Assembly: GCF_002964575.1 (NCBI RefSeq)
Contig: NZ_POQQ01000048.1
Span: 18,325-82,324, forward strand
Direction: 5' to 3'
Origin: Streptococcus suis
GTDB taxonomy: Bacteria; Bacillota; Bacilli; Lactobacillales; Streptococcaceae
DNA: 64,000 nucleotides
The notes beneath the pieces were generated by a model. It did no database searches. It had not been told where the DNA came from and saw only the letters and a list, made by a program, of their open reading frames with translations. Shown here one piece after another: positions 1 to 8,988 of this stretch. A program made the translations under genes and the position numbers. How positions within the stretch are numbered: position 1 is the first letter of the stretch; the number at the start of each line of letters is the position of its first letter.

Positions 1-338
1 AGATTATGTTTGAGAGCCCGTGCTTGCTTGGGATAGATAGAACGAAAAATCGACATCTTGCTTCCTTCCAATTTTCCAAAACTCCATTCCCGTAATTGAG
101 GGCTAGTCTGGACGGTTTGACAATATCGATTGGCTTTGGCAATCTGTTCAGCAGTGATTGTTGCACGTTGTAAATCACTAGAATAAATAGCATCGAAAGG
201 CAGGTCTGCCAAGTGTTTTCCTAGCAATTCCAGCTCTTCAAAAGCTTGTGGCAAGAGAGCCGAATCTCCAGAAGCGCCTTGAAAGCGTCCCTCCAAATTC
301 CATTCGGTTTTACCGTGACGGACAAAGTAGATTTTCAA
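1..338 (-). CDS. Histidine phosphatase (phosphoglycerate mutase-like), partial
   Basis: The N-terminal ~112 residues of a histidine-phosphatase superfamily protein; the rest lies beyond the left edge. The second strand-of-fold motif FVRHGKTEWN near residue 5 is the RHG phosphohistidine motif of this superfamily, and the later stretch YSSDLQRA is the usual partner motif. The start is taken as TTG at 338 because an AGGGAG Shine-Dalgarno lies about 8 nt upstream, no ATG is available in frame before a stop, and the RHG motif must sit close to the N terminus. It begins 3 nt after the stop of the YbaK gene, so the two are very likely co-transcribed. Members remove phosphate from varied small metabolites; the substrate cannot be told from this fragment. 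Confidence 0.85.
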   Translation of the reverse strand, partial: MKIYFVRHGKTEWNLEGRFQGASGDSALLPQAFEELELLGKHLADLPFDAIYSSDLQRATITAEQIAKANRYCQTVQTSPQLREWSFGKLEGSKMSIFRSIYPKQARALKHN

Positions 339-340
339 GT

Positions 341-823
341 CTAATCTCTCCCTTCAATCAAATCAGAAAAGTCAGCCTTTACAAAATCAGCTAAAACCTG
401 GCTATCGATTTTTATCGAACGACCAATTTCACCTGCTGAGACAATCAAGTGACCGAGTTCAAGGGCAGATTGGTCAATGTAGATTGGGAAATTATGCTTC
501 TGACGAATACCCACGGGATTGTTGGCACCGTGAACATAGCCAGTTGTCTTTTCCAAGTCCTTTTGCGGAATCATGCTGACTTTTTTATTGCCAGAAATCT
601 TGGCTAATTTTTTCTCAGATAGGTGCTCAGTGATTGGCACGATTCCAATGACAGGCCCTGTTTTATCTCCTGTCAATGCCAGTGTTTTGTAAATTTCGTC
701 TTCTTCAATTCCTGGTGGTAGTTGGCCATCGAGGGCATTTAAAACAAGGCTATCATGATCGATCTTAGCCTTGTCTAAAATTTGGTCCACCAAGGTTTTC
801 TTTATTTTAACCTTTTTAGCCAT
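341..823 (-). CDS. ybaK: YbaK/EbsC-family aminoacyl-tRNA deacylase
   Basis: A 160-residue protein that looks like the YbaK/EbsC group of trans-editing factors, which hydrolyse mischarged Cys-tRNA(Pro) or Cys-tRNA(Cys) in the cytoplasm. Support: the family length (about 155-165 aa), the N-terminal LxxxxI..HDSL segment, the central KLAKISGNKKVSMI helix, the TGYVHGANNPVGIRQK motif (family TGY..GG.SP.G), and the C-terminal GEIGRSIKID strand. Its ATG overlaps by one base the stop of the DUF368 gene (TAATG), implying translational coupling. Exact tRNA specificity is inferred only from family. Confidence 0.88.
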   Translation of the reverse strand: MAKKVKIKKTLVDQILDKAKIDHDSLVLNALDGQLPPGIEEDEIYKTLALTGDKTGPVIGIVPITEHLSEKKLAKISGNKKVSMIPQKDLEKTTGYVHGANNPVGIRQKHNFPIYIDQSALELGHLIVSAGEIGRSIKIDSQVLADFVKADFSDLIEGRD

Positions 824-1665
824 TATTTATATTTTTCCTCAAGTTTACTCATCCAAAGTCCCAACCATGCTCCTAAGACAAATAGCACAAGAGCAGCAAT
901 CCATGTCATAAAGTTGGCTCCTGCATAAGAAATTGCCTCTTTATTTCCTGCTTGTGGAATTAAAATCAAGAGAGTTGAAGACGATACAATACCAATAATA
1001 AAGTGATAAACACGTGAATGGTATACTTTCAGAGCATGGTCCATGGCTTTTGAAAAGGCAACCATTGCAAGAAGGCCACCGATAGCGATGGGTAGGAAGG
1101 TACCGAATAAATCAAGTGATTTGAACCCATTGAGCATTGGCGTGTAAATGCCCAAAATTAGCAAGAGGTTTGACGGGCTAAGTCCAGGGACGAGAATGCC
1201 TAGCGCAATCAAGGCACCTGCCAAGACAAAACTTGCAAAGTTTGCTGGAAGAGTTCCTACAAGGCTATTTAAGTTATAGAGCAAGAGCCCAGAAACCACA
1301 AAGGTACCAATCAACCAAGCCCAATCAAGGCTATCCCGTTGACTTTTGAGTGTTGACTCTTTGACCAAGCTGGGAATGGTTCCGACGATTGCTCCTGCAA
1401 AGGCCCACAAAACTGGAACTTGGAAATGTTGCAAGAGATATTCAACTGGAAATGAAAAGAGTGCTATCCCCAAAATACCACCGATTCCGACAGGTACAAA
1501 GAAAAGAAAGTTTTCTTTAAAATCCTTGCGAATATTGGCCAAAAATCCAATTAAGCGTTCGTAAATTCCAAGGATAGCAGCCAGTACTCCCCCAGAAACA
1601 CCAGGTAAGATAAAGCCAAGGGCGATAATCATACCTTTAATTATTCTTGCAATCCAAGAAGCCAT
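823..1665 (-). CDS. DUF368 membrane protein, putative undecaprenyl-phosphate translocase (PopT-like)
   Basis: A polytopic membrane protein of 280 residues with about eight hydrophobic segments. The repeated glycine/proline motifs GFILPGVSGGVLA near the N terminus and LGILVPGLSPSNLLL in the middle are the twin signatures of the DUF368 family. Members have been shown to flip undecaprenyl phosphate back across the membrane for reuse in wall synthesis, so that role is assigned by family. An ATG at 1665 is preferred over the in-frame TTG 12 nt upstream because GGAGG lies 5 nt before it. The gene heads a three-gene minus-strand unit with ybaK and the phosphatase. Confidence 0.85.
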   Translation of the reverse strand: MASWIARIIKGMIIALGFILPGVSGGVLAAILGIYERLIGFLANIRKDFKENFLFFVPVGIGGILGIALFSFPVEYLLQHFQVPVLWAFAGAIVGTIPSLVKESTLKSQRDSLDWAWLIGTFVVSGLLLYNLNSLVGTLPANFASFVLAGALIALGILVPGLSPSNLLLILGIYTPMLNGFKSLDLFGTFLPIAIGGLLAMVAFSKAMDHALKVYHSRVYHFIIGIVSSSTLLILIPQAGNKEAISYAGANFMTWIAALVLFVLGAWLGLWMSKLEEKYK

Positions 1666-1767
1666 AATGTCCTCCAAATGTATTTATAATGTCCCCATTA
1701 TAGCACAAACCCTCTGAAAATCTTCAAAAAGAGTGCCTGAAAGACAAAATCTCACAGGCACGATCTA

Positions 1768-2316
1768 TTACATATGATAAAAACTTGGTCTAGCTTTGTA
1801 GAGTAAAATGAGTAGGACACAAGCAATGATGGTCGAAGGAAGAATGTAGCTAATATTATAGGTAAAGGAATAGAGCCAGACAGGTGTACCAGCAGGAGCA
1901 TAGTCAGCATAGAAGATAATTCCAGAGAGGAAGGTGGCAAGCAGTCGAATGCTGCCTCCTAGAAGACTCGCCAGACTAATGACAAGAGTGGCTTGTTTTA
2001 GCTCTTTTTGTTTGGTAAGGAAGGGAGCCAAGAATCCTGCTAATCCAATTCCAGCATAGGAGAGGGCATAGTCAAGGAAGACTTGGAAGACATTCAGAAA
2101 ATAACCGCCATAGAAAAGCTGAGTAGTGCCTACAATCCCACCTGCAAGAATGCCGATACTCCATCCATGACGTAGGGCAAGAAAAAGAATAGGCAACATA
2201 ACGAGAGAAACAGAGCCGCCTTGTGGCATGGTAAAGAGAGGGAATTTGTCAAAGACAAGGGCGATGGCAGAGAAGATTGCGATTTCGGCTAATAGACGAA
2301 TGTTTGATTGATACAT
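1768..2316 (-). CDS. thiT: Thiamine ECF transporter substrate-binding component ThiT
   Basis: A 182-residue, six-helix membrane protein. It shows the ThiT signature: an N-terminal LAEIAIFSAIALVFD helix, GGSVSLVMLPI, LRHGWSIGILAGGI, and a C-terminal FTYNISYILPSTIIA with aromatic residues that line the thiamine pocket. ThiT binds thiamine outside the cell and uses the shared EcfA/A'/T energising module encoded elsewhere. The start at 2316 was chosen over an upstream in-frame ATG because the upstream part would be encoded inside the TPP riboswitch, and an AAAGGAG ribosome site precedes 2316. Expression should be repressed by TPP through the leader. Confidence 0.93.
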   Translation of the reverse strand: MYQSNIRLLAEIAIFSAIALVFDKFPLFTMPQGGSVSLVMLPILFLALRHGWSIGILAGGIVGTTQLFYGGYFLNVFQVFLDYALSYAGIGLAGFLAPFLTKQKELKQATLVISLASLLGGSIRLLATFLSGIIFYADYAPAGTPVWLYSFTYNISYILPSTIIACVLLILLYKARPSFYHM

Positions 2317-2320
2317 AAAA

Positions 2321-2459
2321 AGCTCCTTTGTTTTTAATGAACAAAGGAGCAGGTCTGATACTGTTGATATCAGATACTTACACAATCCCTACGCTAGTCT
2401 TAACTAGATCAGGTTCGAGGATTTCGCAAAAGCGATCTCAGCCGAAGCACTCCTTTGTG
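2321..2459 (-). promoter_or_regulatory. TPP riboswitch (THI box) and expression platform of thiT
   Basis: On the minus strand the aptamer runs from 2459 to 2381. It contains the conserved CTGAGA core, the ACCTGATCTAGTTAAGACTAG helix region and GCGTAGGGA; a short P1 pairs CACAA (2459-2455) with TTGTG (2385-2381). Downstream, GCTCCTTTGTT (2350-2340) pairs with AACAAAGGAGC that carries the thiT Shine-Dalgarno (around 2331-2321), so ligand binding should block translation; five T follow, so some termination is also possible. The same CTCCTTTGT can instead pair with ACAAAGGAG on the 5' side of P1, which gives the ligand-free alternative. Confidence 0.92.
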
Positions 2460-2473
2460 GTAGATATTTAATT

Positions 2474-3316
2474 TTATTCAGGGACTGTGAACAGTTTTTG
2501 GTAGACCTGATTTGGATCCTTCAGGGTTGTGATAAGGTTAAGGTCTAAATGATTGGCAAAGCCATTGACGTAGCCTCGAGAGGTGTACTGATGAAGGTCG
2601 TAATCGAGATCGGTACTTGGCGCGGCGTTATAGTAGCCTGAGTCATCGCCGTAGGTAGGTATCCAGATGGCATCAAACTTATCAACCTTAATGCTGTGAT
2701 CTTCCATGAAATAGGTTCCGATATAGATACCGATGTTCTTGGCGCCCAAGGTTTCTAGTTCCTTACGGAAGGCTTCGACCCCAGCATTCATATCGTCCAT
2801 GGTATATTCTTCAACATCTAACCAATAAAATGTAGGATTATATTGGTTGGCAGCCTTATAGAAACTACGAGCCTCTTCTTTCATGTTTTCAATGCTGTTA
2901 CCTGTCACATAGGCGTAAACTGCAACGGGGACATTTCGAGCTTGAAATTCTTTAATGTGGGTTGCATAGGATTTATCTAGACCATTCTTGTCAGTGGCTG
3001 TATTTTCATTTTTTGTATGTGAGCCACTTTGGATACGGACGATAGCACCTGAAATATTTTGACTCAGTGTATCATAGTCAATCTCTGATGGTCTTTGCCA
3101 GGCAGAAACATCGATGATTGGTTTCATTTCAAGGGCATTTGTGATATGGTAGCTAGGCTTGGTACCTGTGTTTTTAGAGCTAGCGCTAGTGCTTGATTGG
3201 GCTGTTACGGTTTCTTTTTTATTGGCAGCATTTCCAAGAACACCAGTGATGGAAATGAGAATAAAAAAAGATAGGAAAAAACCAATAACAACCATTGGAT
3301 TCAATTTCTTTCTCAT
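2474..3316 (-). CDS. GH25 lysozyme (muramidase), membrane-anchored or secreted
   Basis: A 280-residue protein with an N-terminal hydrophobic segment (residues ~7-28) followed by a Ser/Thr/Lys-rich linker to about residue 60 and then a glycoside hydrolase family 25 domain. Visible family motifs are KPIIDVSAWQ (~64-73), SGAIVRIQSG, VPVAVYAYVTG and the catalytic YWLDVEEY (~165-172) with the Asp-x-Glu pair. GH25 enzymes cut the MurNAc-GlcNAc bond of peptidoglycan. There is no lipobox or LPXTG, so the protein is either released by signal peptidase or held by its N-terminal helix. It is transcribed alone toward the thiT leader. Confidence 0.9.
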   Translation of the reverse strand: MRKKLNPMVVIGFFLSFFILISITGVLGNAANKKETVTAQSSTSASSKNTGTKPSYHITNALEMKPIIDVSAWQRPSEIDYDTLSQNISGAIVRIQSGSHTKNENTATDKNGLDKSYATHIKEFQARNVPVAVYAYVTGNSIENMKEEARSFYKAANQYNPTFYWLDVEEYTMDDMNAGVEAFRKELETLGAKNIGIYIGTYFMEDHSIKVDKFDAIWIPTYGDDSGYYNAAPSTDLDYDLHQYTSRGYVNGFANHLDLNLITTLKDPNQVYQKLFTVPE

Positions 3317-3425
3317 CCCTATTATTTTATCTTAAATAGCAAAAAAAATCAAAAAAATAATATTGAAATGTGTGAAAAGCAGAGGCTCTTGACAGACTGG
3401 CTATAATAGGGTAGTCTAAACTTGT

Positions 3426-3929
3426 ATGGATAAATATCATGATAGTGTGAAACGGCTGAGTCGAATTGTCTTATTGGTCGCTCTAGCCATTGTATTACGC
3501 CTTGCTTTTGGAGCATTTCCCAATATAAAACCTTTGACAGCCATTTTTCTGGTTGCTCTCTCCTATATGGGTTTGATGGATGCTTGGCTAGTCATGGCTC
3601 TGACCATGGTTGTTAGTGGTTTATTATTTGGATTTGGTCCAGTAGTCCTATGGCAAGTGTTGAGTTTTGGTCTTGTTCAGTTGCTTTGGTGGGGCTTGGT
3701 CAGACCTTTCCTACATAAGGAGCATTTTGCTATCTGGCTACAGTCCTTGCTAGCTGCTGTCCTGGTCTATGTTTATGGGTTTGTCATCAGCATCTTATCT
3801 GCTTGGCAATTTGGCCTAGCACCATTCATTTTTTGGCTCAACGGCTTGTTTTTTGACAGTCTTCATGCTGTTTCGACCTTCTTGTTTTATCCCATCATAT
3901 ACCATATTTTTAGGAGATTTTATAAATGA
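3426..3929 (+). CDS. ECF transporter S component family membrane protein
   Basis: A 167-residue protein with about five or six membrane segments and the general look of an energy-coupling-factor substrate-binding (S) subunit: an N-terminal RIVLLVALAIVLRL helix, FPNIKPLTAIFLVA, and a small-residue-rich helix that would dock the shared T subunit. The ligand is unknown. The stop overlaps by four bases the start of the DUF4430 lipoprotein gene, so the two form a coupled pair. No Shine-Dalgarno precedes the ATG; a TATAAT at 3402-3407 would give a leader of only about 12 nt. Confidence 0.75.
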   Translation: MDKYHDSVKRLSRIVLLVALAIVLRLAFGAFPNIKPLTAIFLVALSYMGLMDAWLVMALTMVVSGLLFGFGPVVLWQVLSFGLVQLLWWGLVRPFLHKEHFAIWLQSLLAAVLVYVYGFVISILSAWQFGLAPFIFWLNGLFFDSLHAVSTFLFYPIIYHIFRRFYK

Positions 3930-4291
3930 AACGGATCCTTCTGATTGTTACTTTTTTCTTGACAATGGTTCTGGCTGCCTGTCAAGCAAATCCTGTCGAG
4001 CAAGCTGAAACCAAGATTACAGTCACTTTGCAAATTACCAAAGACGGAAAAACAGCCAGCCAGGAAGTAGCGGCTGAGCAAGGTGATAGTGTTATGGATG
4101 TTTTGGAAGACAACCATCAAGTAGAAGAAGATAATGGCTTGGTGACAGCTATCGATGGGGTTAGTCAAAATCCAAGCACCAATACCTATTGGATGTATAA
4201 GGTCAATGACCAAATGGCTGACAAGGGAGCGGAAGAGCTGAAAGTGGCAGCTGGCGATAAGATTGAATTCTATCTGGAAACATTTGAATAG
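3926..4291 (+). CDS. DUF4430 domain lipoprotein
   Basis: A 121-residue secreted lipoprotein: signal peptide MKRILLIVTFFLTMVLAAC with the lipobox LAAC (Cys19), then a small beta-grasp-like domain. The segment GDSVMDVLEDNHQVEEDNG, followed by YWMYKVNDQMADKGAEELKV and a closing GDKIEFYLETFE, is characteristic of DUF4430, the fold also found at the C terminus of cobalamin carriers such as intrinsic factor. Translational overlap with an ECF S component suggests it delivers or senses the same ligand at the cell surface, possibly a corrinoid-like vitamin. That ligand is inference only. Confidence 0.8.
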   Translation: MKRILLIVTFFLTMVLAACQANPVEQAETKITVTLQITKDGKTASQEVAAEQGDSVMDVLEDNHQVEEDNGLVTAIDGVSQNPSTNTYWMYKVNDQMADKGAEELKVAAGDKIEFYLETFE

Positions 4292-4298
4292 ACAGGGG

Positions 4299-4321
4299 AA
4301 AGGGGCAACCCTTTTTCTTTT
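4299..4321 (+). terminator. Rho-independent terminator after DUF4430 gene
   Basis: Stem AAAGGG / CCCTTT with the GCAA tetraloop, followed by TTCTTTTT. It closes the ECF-S/DUF4430 unit. Confidence 0.8.
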
Positions 4322-4395
4322 TGTCTGGTCAGCAGACTGCAATTCCGAATCTTGTCCCCTACTTTATGGACCATGCTGGGTAATTTAGTGTAAAG

Positions 4396-4406
4396 TATGC
4401 TATAAT
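4396..4406 (+). promoter_or_regulatory. Extended -10 promoter of ftsW
   Basis: A TATGC-TATAAT sequence gives a perfect TGnTATAAT extended -10 (TATAAT at 4401-4406), 34 nt before the ftsW start. No good -35 is visible, as is usual for extended -10 promoters. Confidence 0.6.
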
Positions 4407-4440
4407 AGAACCCAGTACTCGAAAGAAGGTTGGATTAGAA

Positions 4441-5655
4441 ATGAAGATTGACAAGCGGCACTTATTGAACTATTCCATTCTCATACCCTATCTCATCTTA
4501 TCAGTGATAGGCTTGATTATCGTTTATTCAACAACCAGTGCCACGCAAATTATCAATGGGGGTAATCCTTTTAGAACGGTGATTAACCAGTCGCTGTTCT
4601 GGGGTGTCAGCCTCTTTGCTATCTATACGATTTACCGTATGAAATTAAGCTTCTTGAGAAGAAAGGCTGTTATTTACTCGGTTATTTTGTTTGAAGTATT
4701 TCTCTTAGCCATTTCTCGTTTGTTCCCGCCCATCAATGGTGCACATGGTTGGATTCCCTTACCTGGAGCGGGGAATTTACAGCCTGCCGAATACCTGAAG
4801 TTGATTATCATCTGGTATTTGGCCCATGAATTTGCCAAACAGCAGGCGGACATTCGGACCTATGACTACCAGGCCTTAATCAAAGGAAGTTGGATTCCGC
4901 GAGAATTTACTGATTGGCGCGTGGTCAGCCTTCTCTTGTTAGCCATGGTAGCGACCTTGCCTGACTTGGGAAATGCTACCATTGTCGCTCTGATTATGGT
5001 TGTCATGATTAGTGTCAGCGGTATCGCTTATCGATGGTTTGTGACGGCGGTCTTGAGTATCATCGCTGTATCTGGCTTTGTTTTAGGAACTATATTTATT
5101 TTGGGTGTCGAAACAGTTGAGAAAATTCCTCTGTTTGGCTACATCGCCCGTCGTTTTGCAGCCTTTTTTGACCCCTTTGGAAATGCCACAGGTGCAGGCC
5201 TGCAGTTGACCCATTCCTTCTATGCCATGAGCAATGGTGGCTGGTTGGGTCGTGGTTTGGGTAACTCTATTGAGAAAAAGGGTTATCTACCAGAAGCCCA
5301 GACAGACTTTGTGTTTTCAATCGTTATAGAAGAACTTGGCTTTGTTGGAGCCAGCTTGATATTGGCCCTGCTTTTCTTCCTCATCATTCGCATCATCATT
5401 GTTGGTGTACGGGCTCGCAGTCCCTTTAACTCGATGATGGCCTTGGGGGTTGCAGGAATGCTTCTGATTCAGACATTTATCAATATTGGTGGGATTGCTG
5501 GTATTATTCCTGCGACGGGAGTTACTTTCCCCTTCTTATCACAAGGAGGGTCTAGCCTACTCATTATTTCGATTGGTATTGCATTTGTCCTTAATATTGA
5601 TGCTAATGAGAAGAATAAATTGATTGAAGAAGAGCTTGAGCGCACAATCGGCTAA
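4441..5655 (+). CDS. ftsW: Septal peptidoglycan glycosyltransferase FtsW
   Basis: A 404-residue SEDS protein with about ten membrane helices. FtsW polymerises lipid II into glycan strands at the division septum together with a class B penicillin-binding protein. Family marks include [18 protein letters not shown] at the N terminus, [10 protein letters not shown] with QPAEYLKL (SEDS motif), the large extracellular loop carrying [20 protein letters not shown], the conserved EAQTDFVFS(I/V)I.EE.GF, and the C-terminal [11 protein letters not shown]. It sits directly upstream of ppc (20 nt), the order known in other streptococci; it has its own extended -10 promoter. Confidence 0.96.
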   Translation: MKIDKRHLLNYSILIPYLILSVIGLIIVYSTTSATQIINGGNPFRTVINQSLFWGVSLFAIYTIYRMKLSFLRRKAVIYSVILFEVFLLAISRLFPPINGAHGWIPLPGAGNLQPAEYLKLIIIWYLAHEFAKQQADIRTYDYQALIKGSWIPREFTDWRVVSLLLLAMVATLPDLGNATIVALIMVVMISVSGIAYRWFVTAVLSIIAVSGFVLGTIFILGVETVEKIPLFGYIARRFAAFFDPFGNATGAGLQLTHSFYAMSNGGWLGRGLGNSIEKKGYLPEAQTDFVFSIVIEELGFVGASLILALLFFLIIRIIIVGVRARSPFNSMMALGVAGMLLIQTFINIGGIAGIIPATGVTFPFLSQGGSSLLIISIGIAFVLNIDANEKNKLIEEELERTIG

Positions 5656-5675
5656 ATAAAGGAAAGAGAGTAAAT

Positions 5676-8372
5676 ATGTCTATCCAAAAATTAGAAAACT
5701 ATAATAACAAAGAAACCATTCAAGAAGAAATTGCGATTTTAACCACTATCCTTGAAGAAGTAGCGGCCCAGATGATGCCTCAGGAAACCTTCAAGAAAAT
5801 CCTTGAATTGTCCCAGCTCTCTCGTGAGGATGATTACCAGGCCTTGATTGAGATTATTGGTCAATTAAATAACGAAGAATTAGCAGTTATTTCTCGTTAC
5901 TTTGCTGTTCTTCCTCTCCTAATCAATATTTCAGAAGATGTGGATTTGGCCTATGAAATCAACCACCAAAACAACGTTGACCAAGATTACCTGGGGAAAA
6001 TTTCAACGACGATTGATATGGTGGCCAAGCAGGAAAATGCAGCAGAAATCTTGGAGAAGCTCAATGTTGTTCCCGTCTTGACAGCCCATCCGACCCAGGT
6101 TCAACGTCAATCCATGTTGGATTTGACCAAACATATTCATGAATTGCTTCGCCGTTACCGTGATGTGAAAATGGGCTTGCTTAACAAGACCAAGTGGGAA
6201 GACCAACTTCGTTGCTACATCGAAATTATCATGCAGACAGATATGATTCGTGAGAAGAAGTTGAAGGTAACCAACGAAATCACCAACGTTATGGAATACT
6301 ACAACTCTTCCTTTATCAAGGCCGTGACCAAGTTGCAAGGTGAGTATAAGCGATTGGCAGCTGAAAAAGGTATTGTGCTCAACAATCCTCGTCCCATTAC
6401 CATGGGCATGTGGATTGGTGGTGACCGAGATGGCAATCCCTTCGTAACAGCAGAAACTCTGAAATTGTCAGCCTTGACCCAGTGTCAAGTCATCATGAAT
6501 TACTATGATGAGCAACTCCATAAACTCTACCGTAATTTCTCTCTCTCGACTTCTATTGTGAAGGTTTCGACAGCTGTAAAAATCTTGGCTGAAAAATCAG
6601 AAGATAGTTCAGTTTACCGCGAAAATGAACCATATCGCCGTGCCTTCCATTATATTCAAATGAAATTGGCCAATACGCGCGATTATTTGGTGGATAATAA
6701 GCCGTCGGATGTTCGCTACGCCAATGTCACTGAATTTAAAGAAGATTTGCTTGCCATTAAACAGTCCTTGATTGACAATAAGGCAAGCGCCTTGATCAAG
6801 GGTGATTTTACAGAATTGCTGGAAGCAGTAGAAGCCTTTGGTTTCTATCTGGCAAGTATTGACATGCGCCAGGATTCTTCTATTCACGAGGCTAGTGTTG
6901 CAGAACTTTTGGCGTCGGCCCGCATTGTAGAAAATTATTCTAGTCTGTCTGAAGAAGCCAAATGTCATGTTCTTTTGAAACAGTTGGAAACAGATCCCCG
7001 TATTTTATCTGCTACCCATGTTCCCAAATCAGAGCAGTTACAAAAAGAATTGGCTATCTTTGCTGCAGCGCGGGAATTGAAAGATAAGCTGGGTGAGGAA
7101 ATTATCAAACAGCACATTATCTCGCATTCTGAAAGTGTTTCTGACTTGTTAGAACTGGCCGTGCTCTTGAAAGAAGTTGGGCTGGTCGATATGGACAAGG
7201 CGCGTGTGCAGATTGTTCCACTTTTTGAAACCATTGAGGACTTGGATAATGCAGCTGCTACCATGCGCCAGTATCTACAACTTGATTTGGCAAAACGCTG
7301 GATTGCAGGCAACAAATACTACCAAGAAATCATGTTGGGCTACTCGGATTCCAATAAGGATGGAGGCTATCTTTCATCTGGTTGGACACTCTATAAGGCC
7401 CAGAACGAGTTAACTGAAATTGGTCGAGAATTTGGTGTTCATATTACCTTCTTCCACGGTCGTGGAGGGACAGTTGGCCGAGGTGGAGGTCCATCCTATG
7501 ATGCCATCACTTCCCAACCATTTGGTTCCATCAAAGATCGCCTTCGTCTAACAGAACAGGGGGAAGTGATTGGTAACAAGTATGGTAACAAAGACGCTGC
7601 CTATTACAATTTGGAAATGCTGGTATCGGCAACCCTTGACCGCATGATTACCCAGATGATCACCGATCCGAATGAAATTGACGGCTACCGAGAAACCATG
7701 GATGCCATTGTGGCAGACAGTTACTCTATCTATCGTGACTTGGTCTTCAATAATCCGCATTTCTACGATTACTTCTTTGCAGCTAGTCCAATTCGTGAGG
7801 TGTCTAGCCTCAATATCGGTTCACGTCCAGCTGCTCGTAAAACCATCACGGAAATCGGTGGGCTCCGTGCTATTCCTTGGGTATTCTCCTGGTCGCAAAA
7901 CCGTGTCATGTTGCCAGGTTGGTATGGTGTTGGTTCTAGCTTTAAACGCTTTATCGATAAGGAGCCAGGAAACTTGGCAAAATTACAGAAAATGTATGAA
8001 AGCTGGCCATTCTTCCGTTCTCTTCTATCGAATGTGGATATGGTCTTGTCCAAATCCAACATGAACATTGCCTTTGAGTATGCGAAAATGTGTGAGAGTG
8101 AAGAAGTACGAAATATCTTCCATATTATCTTGGATGAATGGCAGTTGACCAAGGATATTATCTTGGCTATTGAGCAAAATGAGGAGCTACTTGCAGAACT
8201 TCCTTTCCTCAAAGCCAGTCTGGACTACCGTATGCCATACTTTAATGTCCTCAACTATATTCAAATTGAACTGATTAACCGTCTTCGTCGTGGTGAACTC
8301 AGTAAGGAACAAGAAAACCTCATCCACATCACCATCAACGGTGTGGCGACTGGTTTACGAAATTCTGGTTAA
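5676..8372 (+). CDS. ppc: Phosphoenolpyruvate carboxylase
   Basis: An 898-residue cytoplasmic enzyme that carboxylates PEP with bicarbonate to oxaloacetate, the anaplerotic route to aspartate in streptococci, which lack a complete TCA cycle. The catalytic histidine lies in [12 protein letters not shown] (His138), the second signature [11 protein letters not shown] is at about residues 556-566, and the mobile loop [13 protein letters not shown] at about 592-604. The length equals the bacterial family's usual ~900 residues. The C terminus is GLRNSG, where most enzymes end in RNTG. It follows ftsW and is closed by a strong terminator; an AAAGGAAAG ribosome site precedes the ATG. Confidence 0.98.
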   Translation: MSIQKLENYNNKETIQEEIAILTTILEEVAAQMMPQETFKKILELSQLSREDDYQALIEIIGQLNNEELAVISRYFAVLPLLINISEDVDLAYEINHQNNVDQDYLGKISTTIDMVAKQENAAEILEKLNVVPVLTAHPTQVQRQSMLDLTKHIHELLRRYRDVKMGLLNKTKWEDQLRCYIEIIMQTDMIREKKLKVTNEITNVMEYYNSSFIKAVTKLQGEYKRLAAEKGIVLNNPRPITMGMWIGGDRDGNPFVTAETLKLSALTQCQVIMNYYDEQLHKLYRNFSLSTSIVKVSTAVKILAEKSEDSSVYRENEPYRRAFHYIQMKLANTRDYLVDNKPSDVRYANVTEFKEDLLAIKQSLIDNKASALIKGDFTELLEAVEAFGFYLASIDMRQDSSIHEASVAELLASARIVENYSSLSEEAKCHVLLKQLETDPRILSATHVPKSEQLQKELAIFAAARELKDKLGEEIIKQHIISHSESVSDLLELAVLLKEVGLVDMDKARVQIVPLFETIEDLDNAAATMRQYLQLDLAKRWIAGNKYYQEIMLGYSDSNKDGGYLSSGWTLYKAQNELTEIGREFGVHITFFHGRGGTVGRGGGPSYDAITSQPFGSIKDRLRLTEQGEVIGNKYGNKDAAYYNLEMLVSATLDRMITQMITDPNEIDGYRETMDAIVADSYSIYRDLVFNNPHFYDYFFAASPIREVSSLNIGSRPAARKTITEIGGLRAIPWVFSWSQNRVMLPGWYGVGSSFKRFIDKEPGNLAKLQKMYESWPFFRSLLSNVDMVLSKSNMNIAFEYAKMCESEEVRNIFHIILDEWQLTKDIILAIEQNEELLAELPFLKASLDYRMPYFNVLNYIQIELINRLRRGELSKEQENLIHITINGVATGLRNSG

Positions 8373-8381
8373 TAATAACTC

Positions 8382-8408
8382 AGCAACTTCTTCGGAGGTT
8401 GCTTTTTT
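8382..8408 (+). terminator. Terminator of ftsW-ppc
   Basis: Perfect stem AGCAACTTC / GAGGTTGCT around a TTCG tetraloop, followed by six T. Confidence 0.92.
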
Positions 8409-8439
8409 AATACGGTAAAGGATATAATATTTAAAAAAA

Positions 8440-8465
8440 TGTAACCAAATAAGTTCTCGTTCGTT
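8440..8465 (+). promoter_or_regulatory. Candidate ECF-sigma autoregulated promoter
   Basis: TGTAACC at 8440-8446 and CGTT at 8462-8465 are separated by 15 nt. This resembles the AAC(C)...CGT promoters recognised by Bacillus extracytoplasmic-function sigma factors and lies 20 nt upstream of a sigma factor gene. A conventional TATAAT at 8423-8428 is also present, so the gene may have dual control. Confidence 0.4.
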
Positions 8466-8484
8466 TTATTTGTGAAAGGAGGAG

Positions 8485-8988
8485 ATGAGCATCAAATTAG
8501 ATGAATATGAAAAAGAAGTCATCGGTATTGCCGAGGAAATTTCCTACTACCTGCAAAAATCTGGCGCCACATTTGCTGATAGTCAGGATATAGCCCAGGA
8601 TATACTAGTGAAAATCTTAGAAGCAGAACTTGTCCTTCCTTTCGACAAATTACGAGCCTGGCTTTATCGTTCGGCAGTTAGAGCCTACATCGATAAATAC
8701 AGGAGGGACAAGCATTATCACGAAATCTTACAAAGAGAGTTTTTTACCAGTGAGAATGTATTAACTTATGACATAGAAAACTATGAAGAGCTCTATCAGG
8801 CGGTTGCAGACTTGCCAACCAAGTATCAGCATGTCATTGACCTTTATTATTTTCAGGATATGAGTGTCAAAGAGATTGCCCATATCTTAGGTTATAGTCA
8901 GAGTTTGGTGAAAATCAATCTTTACCGTGGTCGAAAACTTCTAGCAAAAAACTTAAAAGGGAAAGGGTATGAATATGAAAACTTTTGA
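8485..8988 (+). CDS. ECF-type RNA polymerase sigma factor
   Basis: A 167-residue sigma-70 family protein with only regions 2 and 4, as in ECF (SigV/SigM-like) factors. Region 2 runs over about residues 10-75 (ADSQDIAQDILVKIL, LRAWLYRSAVRAYIDKYRR); region 4 over about 105-160 has the helix-turn-helix MSVKEIAHILGYSQSLVK with INLYRGRKLL. The ATG at 8485 follows an AAAGGAGG site closely. It overlaps by 20 nt the gene for a cognate anti-sigma factor, the standard arrangement in which the membrane protein holds the sigma inactive until an envelope signal arrives. Target genes are unknown. Confidence 0.87.
   Translation: MSIKLDEYEKEVIGIAEEISYYLQKSGATFADSQDIAQDILVKILEAELVLPFDKLRAWLYRSAVRAYIDKYRRDKHYHEILQREFFTSENVLTYDIENYEELYQAVADLPTKYQHVIDLYYFQDMSVKEIAHILGYSQSLVKINLYRGRKLLAKNLKGKGYEYENF

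Noticed and set aside
3390..3407. TTGACA with TATAAT as a promoter for the ECF S gene
   Set aside because: The two are only seven bases apart, so they cannot be a -35/-10 pair; only the TATAAT may be used.
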